The notes under the pieces were generated by a model. The model was not told where the DNA came from and searched no databases. It saw only the letters and a list, made by a program, of their open reading frames with translations. This document shows, piece after piece, positions 1 to 10,826 of a DNA stretch of 64,000 bases (positions are counted from its first letter, which is position 1; each line of letters begins with the position of its first letter). Position numbers and translations under genes: made by a program. Source of the stretch: Pseudomonas sp. UYIF39 (GTDB lineage Bacteria; Pseudomonadota; Gammaproteobacteria; Pseudomonadales; Pseudomonadaceae); NCBI RefSeq assembly GCF_029963765.1, contig NZ_JALBYU010000026.1, positions 18,702-82,701 on the forward strand, written 5' to 3'.

Positions 1-738
1 GTGATCTTCCTGGCCGAAGCCTTCACCACCCCGGCAATGATGGCGCGGTTGGGCAAGGTCGGTTACTCCCAGAGCTACACCTATTTCACCTGGCGCAACA
101 ACAAGTCCGAGCTGGCCACCTATTTCACTGAACTCAACGAGTCACCGTGGCGCGAATGCTTCCGGCCGAACTTCTTCGTCAACACACCGGACATCAACCC
201 GGCGTTTTTGCATGAGTCGGGGCGCGCCGGTTTTCTGATCCGCGCGGCGCTGGCGACCATGGGCTCCGGTCTGTGGGGCATGTATTCAGGCTTCGAACTG
301 TGTGAAGCGGCACCGGTGCCGGGCAAGGAGGAATACCTCAATTCCGAGAAGTATGAAATCCGCCCACGGGACTTCAACGCGCCGGGCAATATCATTGCCG
401 AAATCGCCCAGCTCAACCGCATCCGCCGGCAGAACCCGGCGCTGCAGACACACTTGGGCTTGAAGGTCTACAACGCCTGGAACGACAACATTCTGTATTT
501 CGGCAAACGCAGCGCGGATGGCAGCAATTTCATTCTGGTGGCCGTCAGCCTTGATCCGCATAACGTCCAGGAAGCGAATTTCGAATTGCCGCTGTGGGAA
601 ATGGGCTTGCCCGACGACGCCAGCACCCAGGGCGAAGACTTGATGAGCGGTCATCGCTGGACCTGGCACGGTAAGTACCAATTCATGCGAATCGACCCGG
701 CGCATCAACCGTTCGGGATCTGGCGGATTACTGTGTAA
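1..738 (+). CDS. glgE: Alpha-1,4-glucan:maltose-1-phosphate maltosyltransferase GlgE, C-terminal part
   Basis: The gene is cut by the left edge; 245 C-terminal residues of a protein normally about 660 long are visible. GlgE extends alpha-1,4-glucan with maltose units from maltose 1-phosphate (GH13 family). The first visible residues, IFLAEAF, carry the expected catalytic acid/base Glu, and the NTPDINP stretch carries the third conserved acidic residue. The nucleophile Asp should lie just outside the window. The next gene makes its substrate and the one after branches its product. A REPIN separates it from treS, so the two may be only partly co-transcribed. Confidence 0.93.
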   Translation: MIFLAEAFTTPAMMARLGKVGYSQSYTYFTWRNNKSELATYFTELNESPWRECFRPNFFVNTPDINPAFLHESGRAGFLIRAALATMGSGLWGMYSGFELCEAAPVPGKEEYLNSEKYEIRPRDFNAPGNIIAEIAQLNRIRRQNPALQTHLGLKVYNAWNDNILYFGKRSADGSNFILVAVSLDPHNVQEANFELPLWEMGLPDDASTQGEDLMSGHRWTWHGKYQFMRIDPAHQPFGIWRITV

Positions 739-746
739 ACGCAGGA

Positions 747-840
747 CCTGTGGGAGCGAGCTTGCTCGCGATAGCAATTTGGCAGGCAACACATCTGTTG
801 AATGTTCAATCGCCATCGCGAGCAAGCTCGCTTCCACAGG
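747..840. repeat. REPIN (inverted REP pair, family A)
   Basis: Two REP copies in opposite orientation, 747-772 and 815-840, share the core GGGAGCGAGCTTGCTCGC and its complement. They fill the glgE-treS gap. Paired REPs of this kind are dispersed by a RAYT transposase encoded elsewhere in Pseudomonas genomes. The folded RNA may weaken read-through between the two genes. Confidence 0.9.
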
Positions 841-902
841 TAATCATCGCGTTTGTGACAGGCGCTCGGCTCAGCAAATTTCGAATTCAACAGGAGTTTC
901 AA

Positions 903-3900
903 ATGGCGAAGAAACCCAAGGCAGCCACCTTTATCAAGGACCCGCTCTGGTACAAGGATGCGGTGATCTATCAGGTTCACGTTAAGTCTTTTTTCGACTC
1001 CAACAATGACGGGATCGGCGACTTTCCCGGTCTTATCGCCAAACTTGATTACATTGCCGATCTGGGCGTCAACACCATTTGGTTGTTGCCGTTCTATCCC
1101 TCGCCACGACGCGACGATGGCTACGACATCGCCGAATACCGTGGCGTGCATTCCGACTACGGCACCATGGCCGACGCCAAGCGTTTCATCTCGGAAGCCC
1201 ACAAACGTGGCCTGCGGGTCATTACCGAACTGGTCATCAACCACACCTCGGACCAGCACGCCTGGTTTCAGCGAGCGCGCAAAGCCAAGAAAGGTTCGGC
1301 GGCGCGGGACTTCTACGTCTGGTCTGATGACGATCAAAAGTACGACGGCACTCGTATCATCTTTCTCGACACCGAAAAATCCAACTGGACCTGGGACCCG
1401 GTGGCCGGTCAGTACTTCTGGCACCGGTTCTATTCCCACCAGCCAGACCTGAATTTCGATAACCCGCAAGTCATGAAAGCCGTGCTGTCGGTGATGCGCT
1501 ACTGGCTGGACATGGGCATCGACGGTCTGCGTCTGGACGCGATTCCGTACCTGATCGAACGCGACGGCACCAACAACGAAAACCTGCCCGAGACCCACGA
1601 CGTCCTCAAGCAGATCCGTGCCGAAATCGATGCCAACTACCCGGACCGCATGCTGCTGGCCGAGGCGAACCAATGGCCGGAAGACACGCAACTGTATTTC
1701 GGCGACACCGACGCCAAGGGCCTGAACGGCGACGAATGCCACATGGCGTTCCACTTCCCGCTGATGCCGCGCATGTACATGGCGCTGGCCCAGGAAGACC
1801 GTTTCCCGATCACCGACATTCTGCGTCAGACCCCGGAGATCCCAGCCAACTGTCAGTGGGCGATTTTCCTGCGCAACCACGATGAGCTGACCCTGGAAAT
1901 GGTCACCGACAAGGAGCGCGATTACCTGTGGAATTACTACGCGGCCGACCGTCGGGCGCGGATCAACCTGGGCATTCGCCGCCGCCTGGCACCTTTGATG
2001 GAGCGCGACCGTCGCCGGGTGGAGCTACTAAATAGCCTGCTGCTGTCGATGCCCGGCACGCCGACCCTGTATTACGGCGATGAAATCGGCATGGGTGACA
2101 ACATCTATCTCGGCGACCGTGACGGCGTGAGGACGCCGATGCAGTGGTCGATTGACCGTAACGGCGGTTTCTCCCGCGCCGACCCGGCGAGCCTGGTGCT
2201 GCCGCCGATCATGGACCCGCAATACGGTTACCTGTCGGTTAACGTCGAAACCCAGGCCGGCGACCCGCATTCGTTGCTGAACTGGACCCGGCGCATGCTC
2301 GCCGTGCGCAAGCAGTCCAAGGCCTTCGGTCGCGGCACACTGAAAATGCTCTCGCCGAGCAACCGGCGGATCCTGGCCTACACCCGAGAATTCACGGGGG
2401 CTGACGGCAAGCACGAAATCATCTTGTGCGTGGCCAACGTGTCACGTAGCGCGCAAGCAGCGGAGCTGGACCTGTCGGCCTACGTCGGCATGGTGCCGGT
2501 GGAGATGCTCGGCGGTAACGCCTTCCCGCCTATTGGTCAGTTGAATTTCCTGCTGACCCTGGCGCCTTACGGTTTCTATTGGTTCGTCTTGGCGGCGGAA
2601 AACCAAATGCCAAGCTGGCACGTGGAACCGGCGCAAAGCCTGCCGGACTTCACCACGCTGGTGCTGAAGAAACGCATGGAAGAACTGCTCGAAGCGCCGT
2701 CCCGCGGCACTCTGGAGCAGGGCATCTTGCCAAGCTGGCTACAGAATCGCCGCTGGTTTGCCGGCAAGGACGCGGCCATCGAACAGGTCAACATCGCGTA
2801 CGGTGTGCGCTTCGGCGATCCGCTGCACCCCGTGTTGTTGAGTGAAATCGACGTCACCAGTGGCGGCCAGACCAGCCGCTATCAGTTGCCGTTCGGTTTT
2901 ATCTCCGAAGATCAGGTCGGTGCCGCGTTGCCTCAGCAACTGGCCTTGTCTCGAGTCCGGCGCGTGCGTCAGGTCGGTTTGATCACCGACGCCTTCAGCC
3001 TCGACACCTTTGTGCATGCGGTTTTGCATGGCATACAAAGCAATATCGTATTGCCATCCAGCGCGGGCGAGATCCATTTCGAGCCGACGGCGGAACTGGC
3101 GAATCTCGGCTTGAGCGGGGAATCGGAAGTGCGTTACCTGTCCGCCGAACAGTCCAACAGTTCGGTGGTGATCGGCAACAGCCTGGTGTTGAAGCTGATC
3201 CGCAAGATCGCGACTGGCGTGCACCCGGAACTGGAAATGAGCGCGTTCCTGACTCACGCCGGTTTCCGCAATATTTCGCCGCTGCTGGGTTCAGTGGTTC
3301 GCCGTGATCCGGCAGGCGAGGACAACCTGCTGATGATTGCCCAAGGCTATTTGAGCAATCAGGGCGACGCCTGGGAATGGACTCAGAACAACCTCGAACG
3401 GGCGCTGCGCGACGAGCTGGCCGACGCCATGTCCGAGCAGGAGCAACACTACAACGCCTTGGGCGAACTGAGAGACTTCGCCGGCATGCTCGGTCAGCGC
3501 CTGGGCGAAATGCATCAGCTGCTGGCGGCGCCCAGCGACAACCCGGACTTCGCCCCGAAGGTCACCACCCAGAAAGATGCCCTGGCCTGCGCCAAGGACG
3601 TGGCGGCGCAACTGGAGCACGCGCTGAAGTTGCTCCAACAGCATCAAAGCGAATTGAACCCGGCAGACAAAGCCTTGGTCACTCGTTTACTGGACAACAA
3701 AAAAGCCATCCTCAGCCATGTTCAGGAACTGGGCAAAAAAGCCGTTGGTGGTCTGCGCATTCGCGTCCACGGCGACTTGCACCTGGGCCAGGTGCTGGTG
3801 ATCAAGGGCGACGCCTACTTGATCGACTTCGAAGGCGAGCCGGCGCGGCCGCTGCATGAGCGACGGGGCAAACACAGCCCGTACAAAGACGTCAGTGGCG

Positions 3901-4244
3901 TATTGCGTTCTTTTGACTACGCTGCGGCGATGGCGATCAATGTGCACAACGTCGACAACACGGCCGATGCCCAAGCCGCTCGTCAACGTGTCGCTGATCG
4001 CTATTTAAGTGAAGCAAGACAAGCATTTGTCGACGCTTATCGGCTGGCGGCAGCTAGTCTTGCTCATGCATGGCAAGATCCGGAAGGCGAGGACGCCGCG
4101 TTGGCGTTGTTCGGCCTGGAGAAGGCAGCGTATGAAGTGGCCTATGAGGCAGAAAATCGCCCCACCTGGTTGCCCGTGCCGTTGCACGGTTTGTATGGGT
4201 TATTGAGAGGGCTTAAACCCTTTTCCGATCTTGGTGGAGAGTAG
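903..4244 (+). CDS. treS: Trehalose synthase (maltose alpha-D-glucosyltransferase) fused to maltokinase, TreS-Mak
   Basis: A 1113-residue two-domain enzyme that interconverts trehalose and maltose and then phosphorylates maltose to maltose 1-phosphate for GlgE. Residues 1 to about 540 are a GH13 domain with nucleophile Asp212 (GLRLDAIP), acid/base Glu254 (LLAEANQ) and Asp327 (RNHDEL). From about residue 580 follows the maltokinase part, whose kinase-like catalytic loop VHGDLHLGQ contains Asp958, followed by YLIDFEGEP. The ATG at 903 is chosen because GGAG lies at 893-896. The open frame runs upstream to 750, but only through the REPIN. The fusion is usual in pseudomonads, whereas actinobacteria often have separate proteins. 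The stop lies 2 bases before glgB. Confidence 0.95.
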   Translation: MAKKPKAATFIKDPLWYKDAVIYQVHVKSFFDSNNDGIGDFPGLIAKLDYIADLGVNTIWLLPFYPSPRRDDGYDIAEYRGVHSDYGTMADAKRFISEAHKRGLRVITELVINHTSDQHAWFQRARKAKKGSAARDFYVWSDDDQKYDGTRIIFLDTEKSNWTWDPVAGQYFWHRFYSHQPDLNFDNPQVMKAVLSVMRYWLDMGIDGLRLDAIPYLIERDGTNNENLPETHDVLKQIRAEIDANYPDRMLLAEANQWPEDTQLYFGDTDAKGLNGDECHMAFHFPLMPRMYMALAQEDRFPITDILRQTPEIPANCQWAIFLRNHDELTLEMVTDKERDYLWNYYAADRRARINLGIRRRLAPLMERDRRRVELLNSLLLSMPGTPTLYYGDEIGMGDNIYLGDRDGVRTPMQWSIDRNGGFSRADPASLVLPPIMDPQYGYLSVNVETQAGDPHSLLNWTRRMLAVRKQSKAFGRGTLKMLSPSNRRILAYTREFTGADGKHEIILCVANVSRSAQAAELDLSAYVGMVPVEMLGGNAFPPIGQLNFLLTLAPYGFYWFVLAAENQMPSWHVEPAQSLPDFTTLVLKKRMEELLEAPSRGTLEQGILPSWLQNRRWFAGKDAAIEQVNIAYGVRFGDPLHPVLLSEIDVTSGGQTSRYQLPFGFISEDQVGAALPQQLALSRVRRVRQVGLITDAFSLDTFVHAVLHGIQSNIVLPSSAGEIHFEPTAELANLGLSGESEVRYLSAEQSNSSVVIGNSLVLKLIRKIATGVHPELEMSAFLTHAGFRNISPLLGSVVRRDPAGEDNLLMIAQGYLSNQGDAWEWTQNNLERALRDELADAMSEQEQHYNALGELRDFAGMLGQRLGEMHQLLAAPSDNPDFAPKVTTQKDALACAKDVAAQLEHALKLLQQHQSELNPADKALVTRLLDNKKAILSHVQELGKKAVGGLRIRVHGDLHLGQVLVIKGDAYLIDFEGEPARPLHERRGKHSPYKDVSGVLRSFDYAAAMAINVHNVDNTADAQAARQRVADRYLSEARQAFVDAYRLAAASLAHAWQDPEGEDAALALFGLEKAAYEVAYEAENRPTWLPVPLHGLYGLLRGLKPFSDLGGE

Positions 4245-4246
4245 TC

Positions 4247-6478
<2,232 letters not shown>

Positions 6479-6482
6479 TCCG

Positions 6483-6551
6483 AAAAGATCGCAGCCTGCG
6501 GCAGCTCCTACGTTAGGTCGGTGTACCTTCTGTAGGAGCCTGCGATCTTTT
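6483..6551. repeat. REPIN, family B, between convergent genes
   Basis: The left arm starts AAAAGATCGCAGCCTGCGGC and the right arm is its imperfect complement ending GCCTGCGATCTTTT. It sits between the glgB stop and the stop of the convergent autotransporter gene. The terminal A and T runs mean it could serve as a terminator in both directions. The same family occurs at 30508-30578. Confidence 0.8.
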
Positions 6552-6558
6552 GATCTTT

Positions 6559-7632
6559 CTACCAACGCATCCGCACACCCAAACTCCCAATCAACCCGTT
6601 CAAATCATTGTCATCCACATCACTGCTGTAGTCGGCGCTGACGTAAAAACTCACGGCGGGCGTCACTCTGGCCACCAACCCCAAACCCACTTCGACGGTC
6701 GATGAATAGCGGCTGCTGCTGATCTTCTCGACCTGATCGAGGTTCACGGTATTGCCGGTGTACACCGTGTGCCACAAGTTGGTTCGCACGTAGGGTTCGA
6801 CCCCCAGTCCGTTGATGTCGTAACTACCTTTCAACCGTGCACCGACTCGGCCGCTCCAGGACGTCAGGTCGCTGGATGAGGCATTGCCGGAGCCGGCATA
6901 CGGGGTGTCCAGGGTAATGCGTTGATTGATTAATTGCGCCTGGGGTTCGACTACCCAGTGATCGCTAAGGCCAATGGGGAAACCACCTTCTACCGACAGC
7001 GTCACCGCGCTACCCTCGGCCGCTTGTCGGGCGCCCTGGTCATTGCGGGTATAACCGTTGACCCGGCCGCCGCTGGCCGTCAAATCCACGTGCCAGCCTT
7101 GGGGCCCGGTCAGGCTCCAGTAGGCGCCGAGGCTCTGGCCTTCGAGGTTGAGGGTGTCGTGGCTGGGGTCGGCAAGGGCGGGACCGGTCAGCAGCCCGTT
7201 GCTGTTGCCTTGTAACTGAGTGATGCCGCCGACCAGTCCGACCCGCTGGGTATGACCGCTACCGCTTTGCAGAGTCAGGATCGCCGGACCTTTGAATTCG
7301 CTACTGCCAGGGATAGCAAATCCCTGAGCCAGAACATCGGTTTGCGCCTGCCGCGAGGCCTGTCCATATACCTGATCCCAGGCCGAAGGCGCAGCGTCCT
7401 CAATGGTCAGGTGTGAACTTCGTATATCGGAGGCGACGCTGAAGCGGCCGGGGTAGGGGCCGGTGAAAGTGACCGCGGGCAAAGTCATGACCGGAACATC
7501 CTGACGGTACCAAGGCATGGTTTCATACTCTGCCGGCCCTGCCTGTACTTCCATGGTCGAGCACAGAAGGAGTGAACTCGAGACAGTGCAAAAAGTAACT
7601 TTGATCTCATGTTGGGTGAATGAAGTTTTCAT
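6559..7632 (-). CDS. Small autotransporter beta-barrel protein
   Basis: 357 residues. The N-terminal hydrophobic segment (about residues 10-30, ending before QAGPAEYE) looks like a signal peptide, so export to the outer membrane is expected. From about residue 85 the sequence has autotransporter-barrel character (WDQVYGQAS, then ARLKGSYDI, VEPYVRTNLWHT) and ends in an aromatic beta-strand, GVRMRW, as needed for barrel insertion. The passenger is only about 50 residues, far shorter than usual. The cargo may be lost, or this may be a barrel-only outer-membrane protein. AAGG about 11 bases upstream may be the ribosome site. A degenerate relative lies just upstream at 7955-8183. Confidence 0.8.
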   Translation of the reverse strand: MKTSFTQHEIKVTFCTVSSSLLLCSTMEVQAGPAEYETMPWYRQDVPVMTLPAVTFTGPYPGRFSVASDIRSSHLTIEDAAPSAWDQVYGQASRQAQTDVLAQGFAIPGSSEFKGPAILTLQSGSGHTQRVGLVGGITQLQGNSNGLLTGPALADPSHDTLNLEGQSLGAYWSLTGPQGWHVDLTASGGRVNGYTRNDQGARQAAEGSAVTLSVEGGFPIGLSDHWVVEPQAQLINQRITLDTPYAGSGNASSSDLTSWSGRVGARLKGSYDINGLGVEPYVRTNLWHTVYTGNTVNLDQVEKISSSRYSSTVEVGLGLVARVTPAVSFYVSADYSSDVDDNDLNGLIGSLGVRMRW

Positions 7633-7954
7633 GGAGGTCTACCTTGCAATCGCATGCGGTATCTCGCTCTGGCGTCTCTCCTACCCCGAATGAGGGGCGA
7701 CCGAATGTAGTGGGGCAAGCCTCTGGTCGCCCGTTTTTGCGGGTGTCTTGGGGTTTGCCCCTAGTGTATTTCCGGGGGTAGTAACGTGTAGCTAAGAAGA
7801 CCCTTGACATCGCGTCAAGAAAATGGCCGATAAATGGTATGTGTATTTTAGGACTCGCAAGTGACTGATTTATGCCCTACATCTAAGTTCTTGTTTGTTC
7901 GAAACATCGTCAAAATTCCGCGTTCCAGAGCGTTTTTGATAGTGGGCTACCGGT
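7633..7954 (-). promoter_or_regulatory. Probable leader and promoter region of the autotransporter gene
   Basis: This 322-base gap holds no convincing gene. Read on the minus strand it contains TTGACG (complement near 7811-7816) with a weak -10 about 17 bases on, inside a short inverted repeat (CTTGAC at 7803-7808, GTCAAG at 7814-7819). Downstream are G/C-rich hairpin segments such as GGGGCAAACCCC. This would give a leader of roughly 150-180 bases. The promoter call is a guess from motif and spacing only. Confidence 0.3.
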
Positions 7955-8183
7955 CTACCAACTCACCCTGACACCGACATTTGCGGCCGTTGCGCGCAGC
8001 TGATTACTGTCGATATTGCGGGTGTAGTCGACTGCGCCATACACGCTCGCGGTTTTCGCGAGTACCGGAAAGGGTGTGCCACAGATTGGCTCGTAGATAA
8101 GGTTCCAGTGGTCGTCCACTGACTTGGTATCGGCCTTTGAGTCGAGCGCCGAGGCGACCGGTCCAGGCACCGTCAGAGTCGAA
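7955..8183 (-). pseudogene. Remnant of an autotransporter beta-barrel (frameshifted, internally deleted)
   Basis: Two reading frames on the minus strand together give the end of an autotransporter barrel. From 8183 to about 8050 the frame reads FDSDGAWTGRLGARLKGRYQ and continues through LEPYLRANLWHTLSGT. From about 8052 to 7955 another frame reads TASVYGAVDYTRNIDSNQLR and ends GVRVSW before a TAG stop. Both halves match the C-terminus of the intact neighbour at 6559-7632 (ARLKG..EPY.R.NLWHT; GVRMRW). About 30-35 residues that should link them are missing. There is an in-frame stop shortly upstream, so no passenger remains. Confidence 0.8.
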
Positions 8184-8210
8184 TGAGACCTTTGAATGCT
8201 TCTAAATAGT

Positions 8211-8228
8211 GAGGGCGCAAGCGCCCTC
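8211..8228. terminator. Stem-loop after the DUF6124 gene
   Basis: GAGGGCG-CAAG-CGCCCTC forms a perfect 7-bp stem with a 4-base loop, 17 bases beyond the stop of the gene at 8245. There is no clear U-run, so it is a weak terminator or an mRNA-end stabiliser. Confidence 0.5.
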
Positions 8229-8244
8229 GCTACTCGCCTGGCGA

Positions 8245-8613
8245 CTACCCAGGCTTGTGGTTATCCAAAACCCGATTGACCGCTAACTCACCCAACATGA
8301 TCATCCGTTGCAGCACCAGCATCGTTTGCCGTCGCGGGCCGTCCGTTACGTCGGCGAGATCGTTGACCATGGCGCTGGCTGATGCCAACGATTCGCAGGC
8401 CTCGACGAGCAACGTTTCGTCATCCACCGCTGCGTCGATGGTGAAAATGGTGCTGGGCTTGTAGGGCGGTATCTGCGTTTTCGTCGCCCCGGGGTTGAGG
8501 TAGAAGCTGAGTGCGCGGTCGGCCGCCTCTCTCATTTTCTTGGGGTCAAGATCAATAAAGGCGTCGTAGGGTACTGGACCCGTGTGCGGGGGATTCGGCG
8601 TTACTTTGAACAT
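8245..8613 (-). CDS. DUF6124 family protein (small, function unknown)
   Basis: 122 residues, opening MFKVTPNPP, which I recognise as typical of a small protein family common in Pseudomonas and carried as DUF6124. The middle holds a conserved block (LLVEACESLASASAMVNDLA) and the end is helical (MIMLGELAVNRVLDNH). There is no signal peptide or membrane segment, so it is probably cytosolic. No function is known to me. It stands alone between an autotransporter remnant and an endonuclease-fold gene, preceded by an unusual long leader. Confidence 0.7.
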   Translation of the reverse strand: MFKVTPNPPHTGPVPYDAFIDLDPKKMREAADRALSFYLNPGATKTQIPPYKPSTIFTIDAAVDDETLLVEACESLASASAMVNDLADVTDGPRRQTMLVLQRMIMLGELAVNRVLDNHKPG

Positions 8614-9010
8614 AGATCTGATTTCCAGAGTTGGGGCCGCTACCGCTCTCGACTAAAAGAGGGTGGCGGCTGTACGCAGGTTAGTCGACCGGTGGAATCA
8701 GCAAGCCCGGCGCGCCCAAGGGCGCCCTGCGCACAGCCACCATCAAGTACAGGCATAGAACGACCTGACTGAATGGCGCTTATGCACCTTACCGATAACC
8801 ACCGGGCGACTAAACCCGACCACTGATGAGCAGTGGCAGGTAAACGATAGAGGCCGGGGTCAAAGCGCACAAGCCGGCGGATTCTGGCGCACGTGTAGGT
8901 AACGACGCAAGGCGTTGTAGCCGTTAGGACGTAACACCGAGTGTCTTTAAACGAGTCCGCTAAACGCATGAAAGCGGCCGGCACAGTAGTCTATGAAACT
9001 AATGAGCGTT
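8614..9010 (-). other. Long leader region upstream of the DUF6124 gene, with a coherent short ORF
   Basis: A 397-base gap upstream of the DUF6124 start. The minus strand is open from 8984 to 8640 (114 codons, with segments such as YTCARIRRLVRFDPGLY and SGRSMPVLDGGCAQGALGR). The product looks like no globular protein, being rich in Arg, Cys, Ser and Gly. I have the impression, which I cannot check here, that this sequence recurs ahead of DUF6124-type genes in pseudomonads. It could be a structured 5' leader, a leader peptide or a repeated element. Confidence 0.35.
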
Positions 9011-9811
9011 TCAAAGATGCACTTCCACCGCCAACGGCAAGTGATCCGACAAATGCGTCCAGGGCTTGTGCCCCAGTATTCGCGGCTCATGACTGCTGGC
9101 ATTGCGCAGATGGATCCGATCCAGGCGCAGCAGGGGAAAGCGTGCCGGATAGGTTTTTGCCGGGCGACCGTGGTGACGCTCGAAGGCTTCATGCAGGTAG
9201 TCGCGTCGGGCGAGGGCGGTGTTGCCTTGCAGCTGCCAGTCGTTGAAGTCGCCGGCGATAATCACCGGCGCATCGTCGGGCAACGATTCGAGCAGTTGGC
9301 AGAGTAGCTGGAGCTGTAGTTGGCGATGGCTTTCCAGAAGACTCAAGTGAACGCAGATCGCATGGACTTCAGTGTGCCCCGGCACATCCAGAACGCAATG
9401 CAGCAGGCCGCGGCGTTCGGGGCCGGTGATCGAGACGTCGAGGTTGCGGTGTTCGCGGATCGGGTATTTCGATAACAGGGCATTGCCGTGGTGGCCGTTG
9501 GGATAGACCGCGTTGCGACCGTAGGCGAAGTCGCTCCACATGCTGTCGGCCAGGAACTCGTACTGTGAGGTCTGCGGCCAATCGTTGTAGCGAGTGGAAT
9601 GGCGGTCGTGTTCACCGACGACTTCCTGCAGGAACACCAGGTCCGCCGACGTACTGCGTACCGCTTCACGCAGTTCCGGGAGAATGAAACGTCGGTTGAG
9701 TGCGGTAAAACCCTTGTGGGTGTTGACCGTCAGCACTCTCAGTCGATGAATCGCCGGGGGCGTGTTCAATGGAGATGATTCGACGGCCTGCCACTTGGAA
9801 TCACTGGTCAC
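9011..9811 (-). CDS. Endonuclease/exonuclease/phosphatase (EEP) family protein, YbhP-like
   Basis: 266 residues with the full EEP motif set in order: VNTHKGF, LQEVVGEHD, HHGNALLSKYP, HLSLLESHR, GDFNDW (metal and catalytic Asp/Asn), RLDRIHLR and LSDHLPLAVEV. Members are metal-dependent phosphodiesterases; the substrate here is unknown. A GTG at 9817 is possible, but GGAG lies only one base before it. The GTG at 9811 has GGAG at a 5-base spacing and is preferred. In E. coli the relative ybhP sits beside cardiolipin synthase clsB, and no such partner is present here. Transcribed in the same direction as the PIG-L gene upstream, but separated from it by a REPIN. Confidence 0.85.
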   Translation of the reverse strand: MTSDSKWQAVESSPLNTPPAIHRLRVLTVNTHKGFTALNRRFILPELREAVRSTSADLVFLQEVVGEHDRHSTRYNDWPQTSQYEFLADSMWSDFAYGRNAVYPNGHHGNALLSKYPIREHRNLDVSITGPERRGLLHCVLDVPGHTEVHAICVHLSLLESHRQLQLQLLCQLLESLPDDAPVIIAGDFNDWQLQGNTALARRDYLHEAFERHHGRPAKTYPARFPLLRLDRIHLRNASSHEPRILGHKPWTHLSDHLPLAVEVHL

Positions 9812-9905
9812 GTTCACTCCTCTGAATCAGGGCTGCTTATGTATGCGACTGATACAGCGGCGGGCAGTTCAGAGTGATTCGTCGCAAGCAGCCTTCACAC
9901 CAAAA

Positions 9906-10059
9906 TGTAGCAGCTGCCGAGCCTGCGAGGCTGCGTTCGGCTGCGAAACAGTCGTCATCCAGAATATGGAGTTTGCCTGACACGCCGCGCTGCCGGGTTT
10001 TGCGACTGCTACGCAGCCGAACGCAGCCTCGCAGCCTCGCAAGCTCGACAGCTGCTACA
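9906..10059. repeat. REPIN, family C
   Basis: Left arm TGTAGCAGCTGCCGAGCCTG and onwards, right arm its inverted, near-identical copy ending GCTGCTACA. The arms are about 50 bases each, around a central spacer. The same family occurs at 46066-46212. It separates the PIG-L gene from the EEP gene. Confidence 0.85.
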
Positions 10060-10067
10060 ACGCTGCG

Positions 10068-10826
10068 TCAGACGAAGACAATTTCGTAGGGCAACCGTAT
10101 CCGCTCCAGAAGCACCGGGGGCAGTAGGGGGGCGAGGCCGATGGCCGGCTCGCCGTCGAGCTGGCTGGCATAGGCGTGGGTGGCGTGGCTTTTGCGCGCG
10201 ACGGTCCAGGTGTCCAGGCGAACCTTGCGCGCGCGATGCCACGGGATGAGCCCTCGATCACGCGTTGGCCAGTGCCAGGCCCAGACTGGTACTTCGTTGA
10301 ACGCCGCACCGACCATGGCCGCGGCCTTGGCGCTGGCCCGGCCAACGGCGTCATGGTCGACAATGCCATCCTCGCGCCAGGTGCTGAACACCACATCCCC
10401 GGGGCGTAAATAACGGGCGATGAATTGAGTCATCTGAAATTCCCGCTCGGCCAGGGCGTTGTCGGTGAAGCCGCCCCGAATCCATTTGAGGCTGTGCATC
10501 GGCAGCCCGAGCCGGCGCAAGGCTTCGAGGCTTTCCTGGGGGCGGAACACGCTCAAGCGTTTCTCCGACCACTGTTGCGAGCCCGGATGGCTGGCGCTGC
10601 CGTCGGTAATCGAGATCAATTGCAGGGGATGACCCAGGGCGCTGAGCAACTGCAGCAGGCCGCCGCAGGTCACGACTTCATCGCCGGGATGTGGGGCAAT
10701 CACTACAGCGCGAGCGCCGGCGGGGACCAGGGTCTGAGTGCTGATGACAGGAATGTTGTCCAGTTGCGGGGCGCTGTTCCAGATCTGTACTGGCAGGCTG
10801 CTTTCACTGATGGAAACCGATTTCAT
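10068..10826 (-). CDS. PIG-L family deacetylase-like protein
   Basis: 252 residues. The fold signature is seen as VVIAPHPGDEVVTCGGLLQLL near residues 41-61, LISITDGSASHP, and the later IVDHDAVGRA that should supply the C-terminal zinc ligand. PIG-L enzymes remove acetyl groups from N-acetylglucosamine-type sugars using zinc. In the usual motif HPDDE the first Asp is the general base. Here it is Gly (HPGDE), so activity may be altered or lost. AAGGA lies about 8 bases before the ATG. There is no signal peptide, so it is likely cytosolic. It lies downstream of glgX on the same strand with a 196-base gap. Confidence 0.75.
   Translation of the reverse strand: MKSVSISESSLPVQIWNSAPQLDNIPVISTQTLVPAGARAVVIAPHPGDEVVTCGGLLQLLSALGHPLQLISITDGSASHPGSQQWSEKRLSVFRPQESLEALRRLGLPMHSLKWIRGGFTDNALAEREFQMTQFIARYLRPGDVVFSTWREDGIVDHDAVGRASAKAAAMVGAAFNEVPVWAWHWPTRDRGLIPWHRARKVRLDTWTVARKSHATHAYASQLDGEPAIGLAPLLPPVLLERIRLPYEIVFV

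Noticed and set aside
747..840. Repeated GGGAGCGAGC-type sequences as a CRISPR array
   Set aside because: Copies are inverted pairs scattered singly between genes, without regular spacers or cas genes; they are REPINs.
7607..7810. 67-codon minus-strand frame upstream of the autotransporter
   Set aside because: It overlaps the autotransporter start region, is Arg/Pro-rich and has no ribosome site; better seen as leader RNA.
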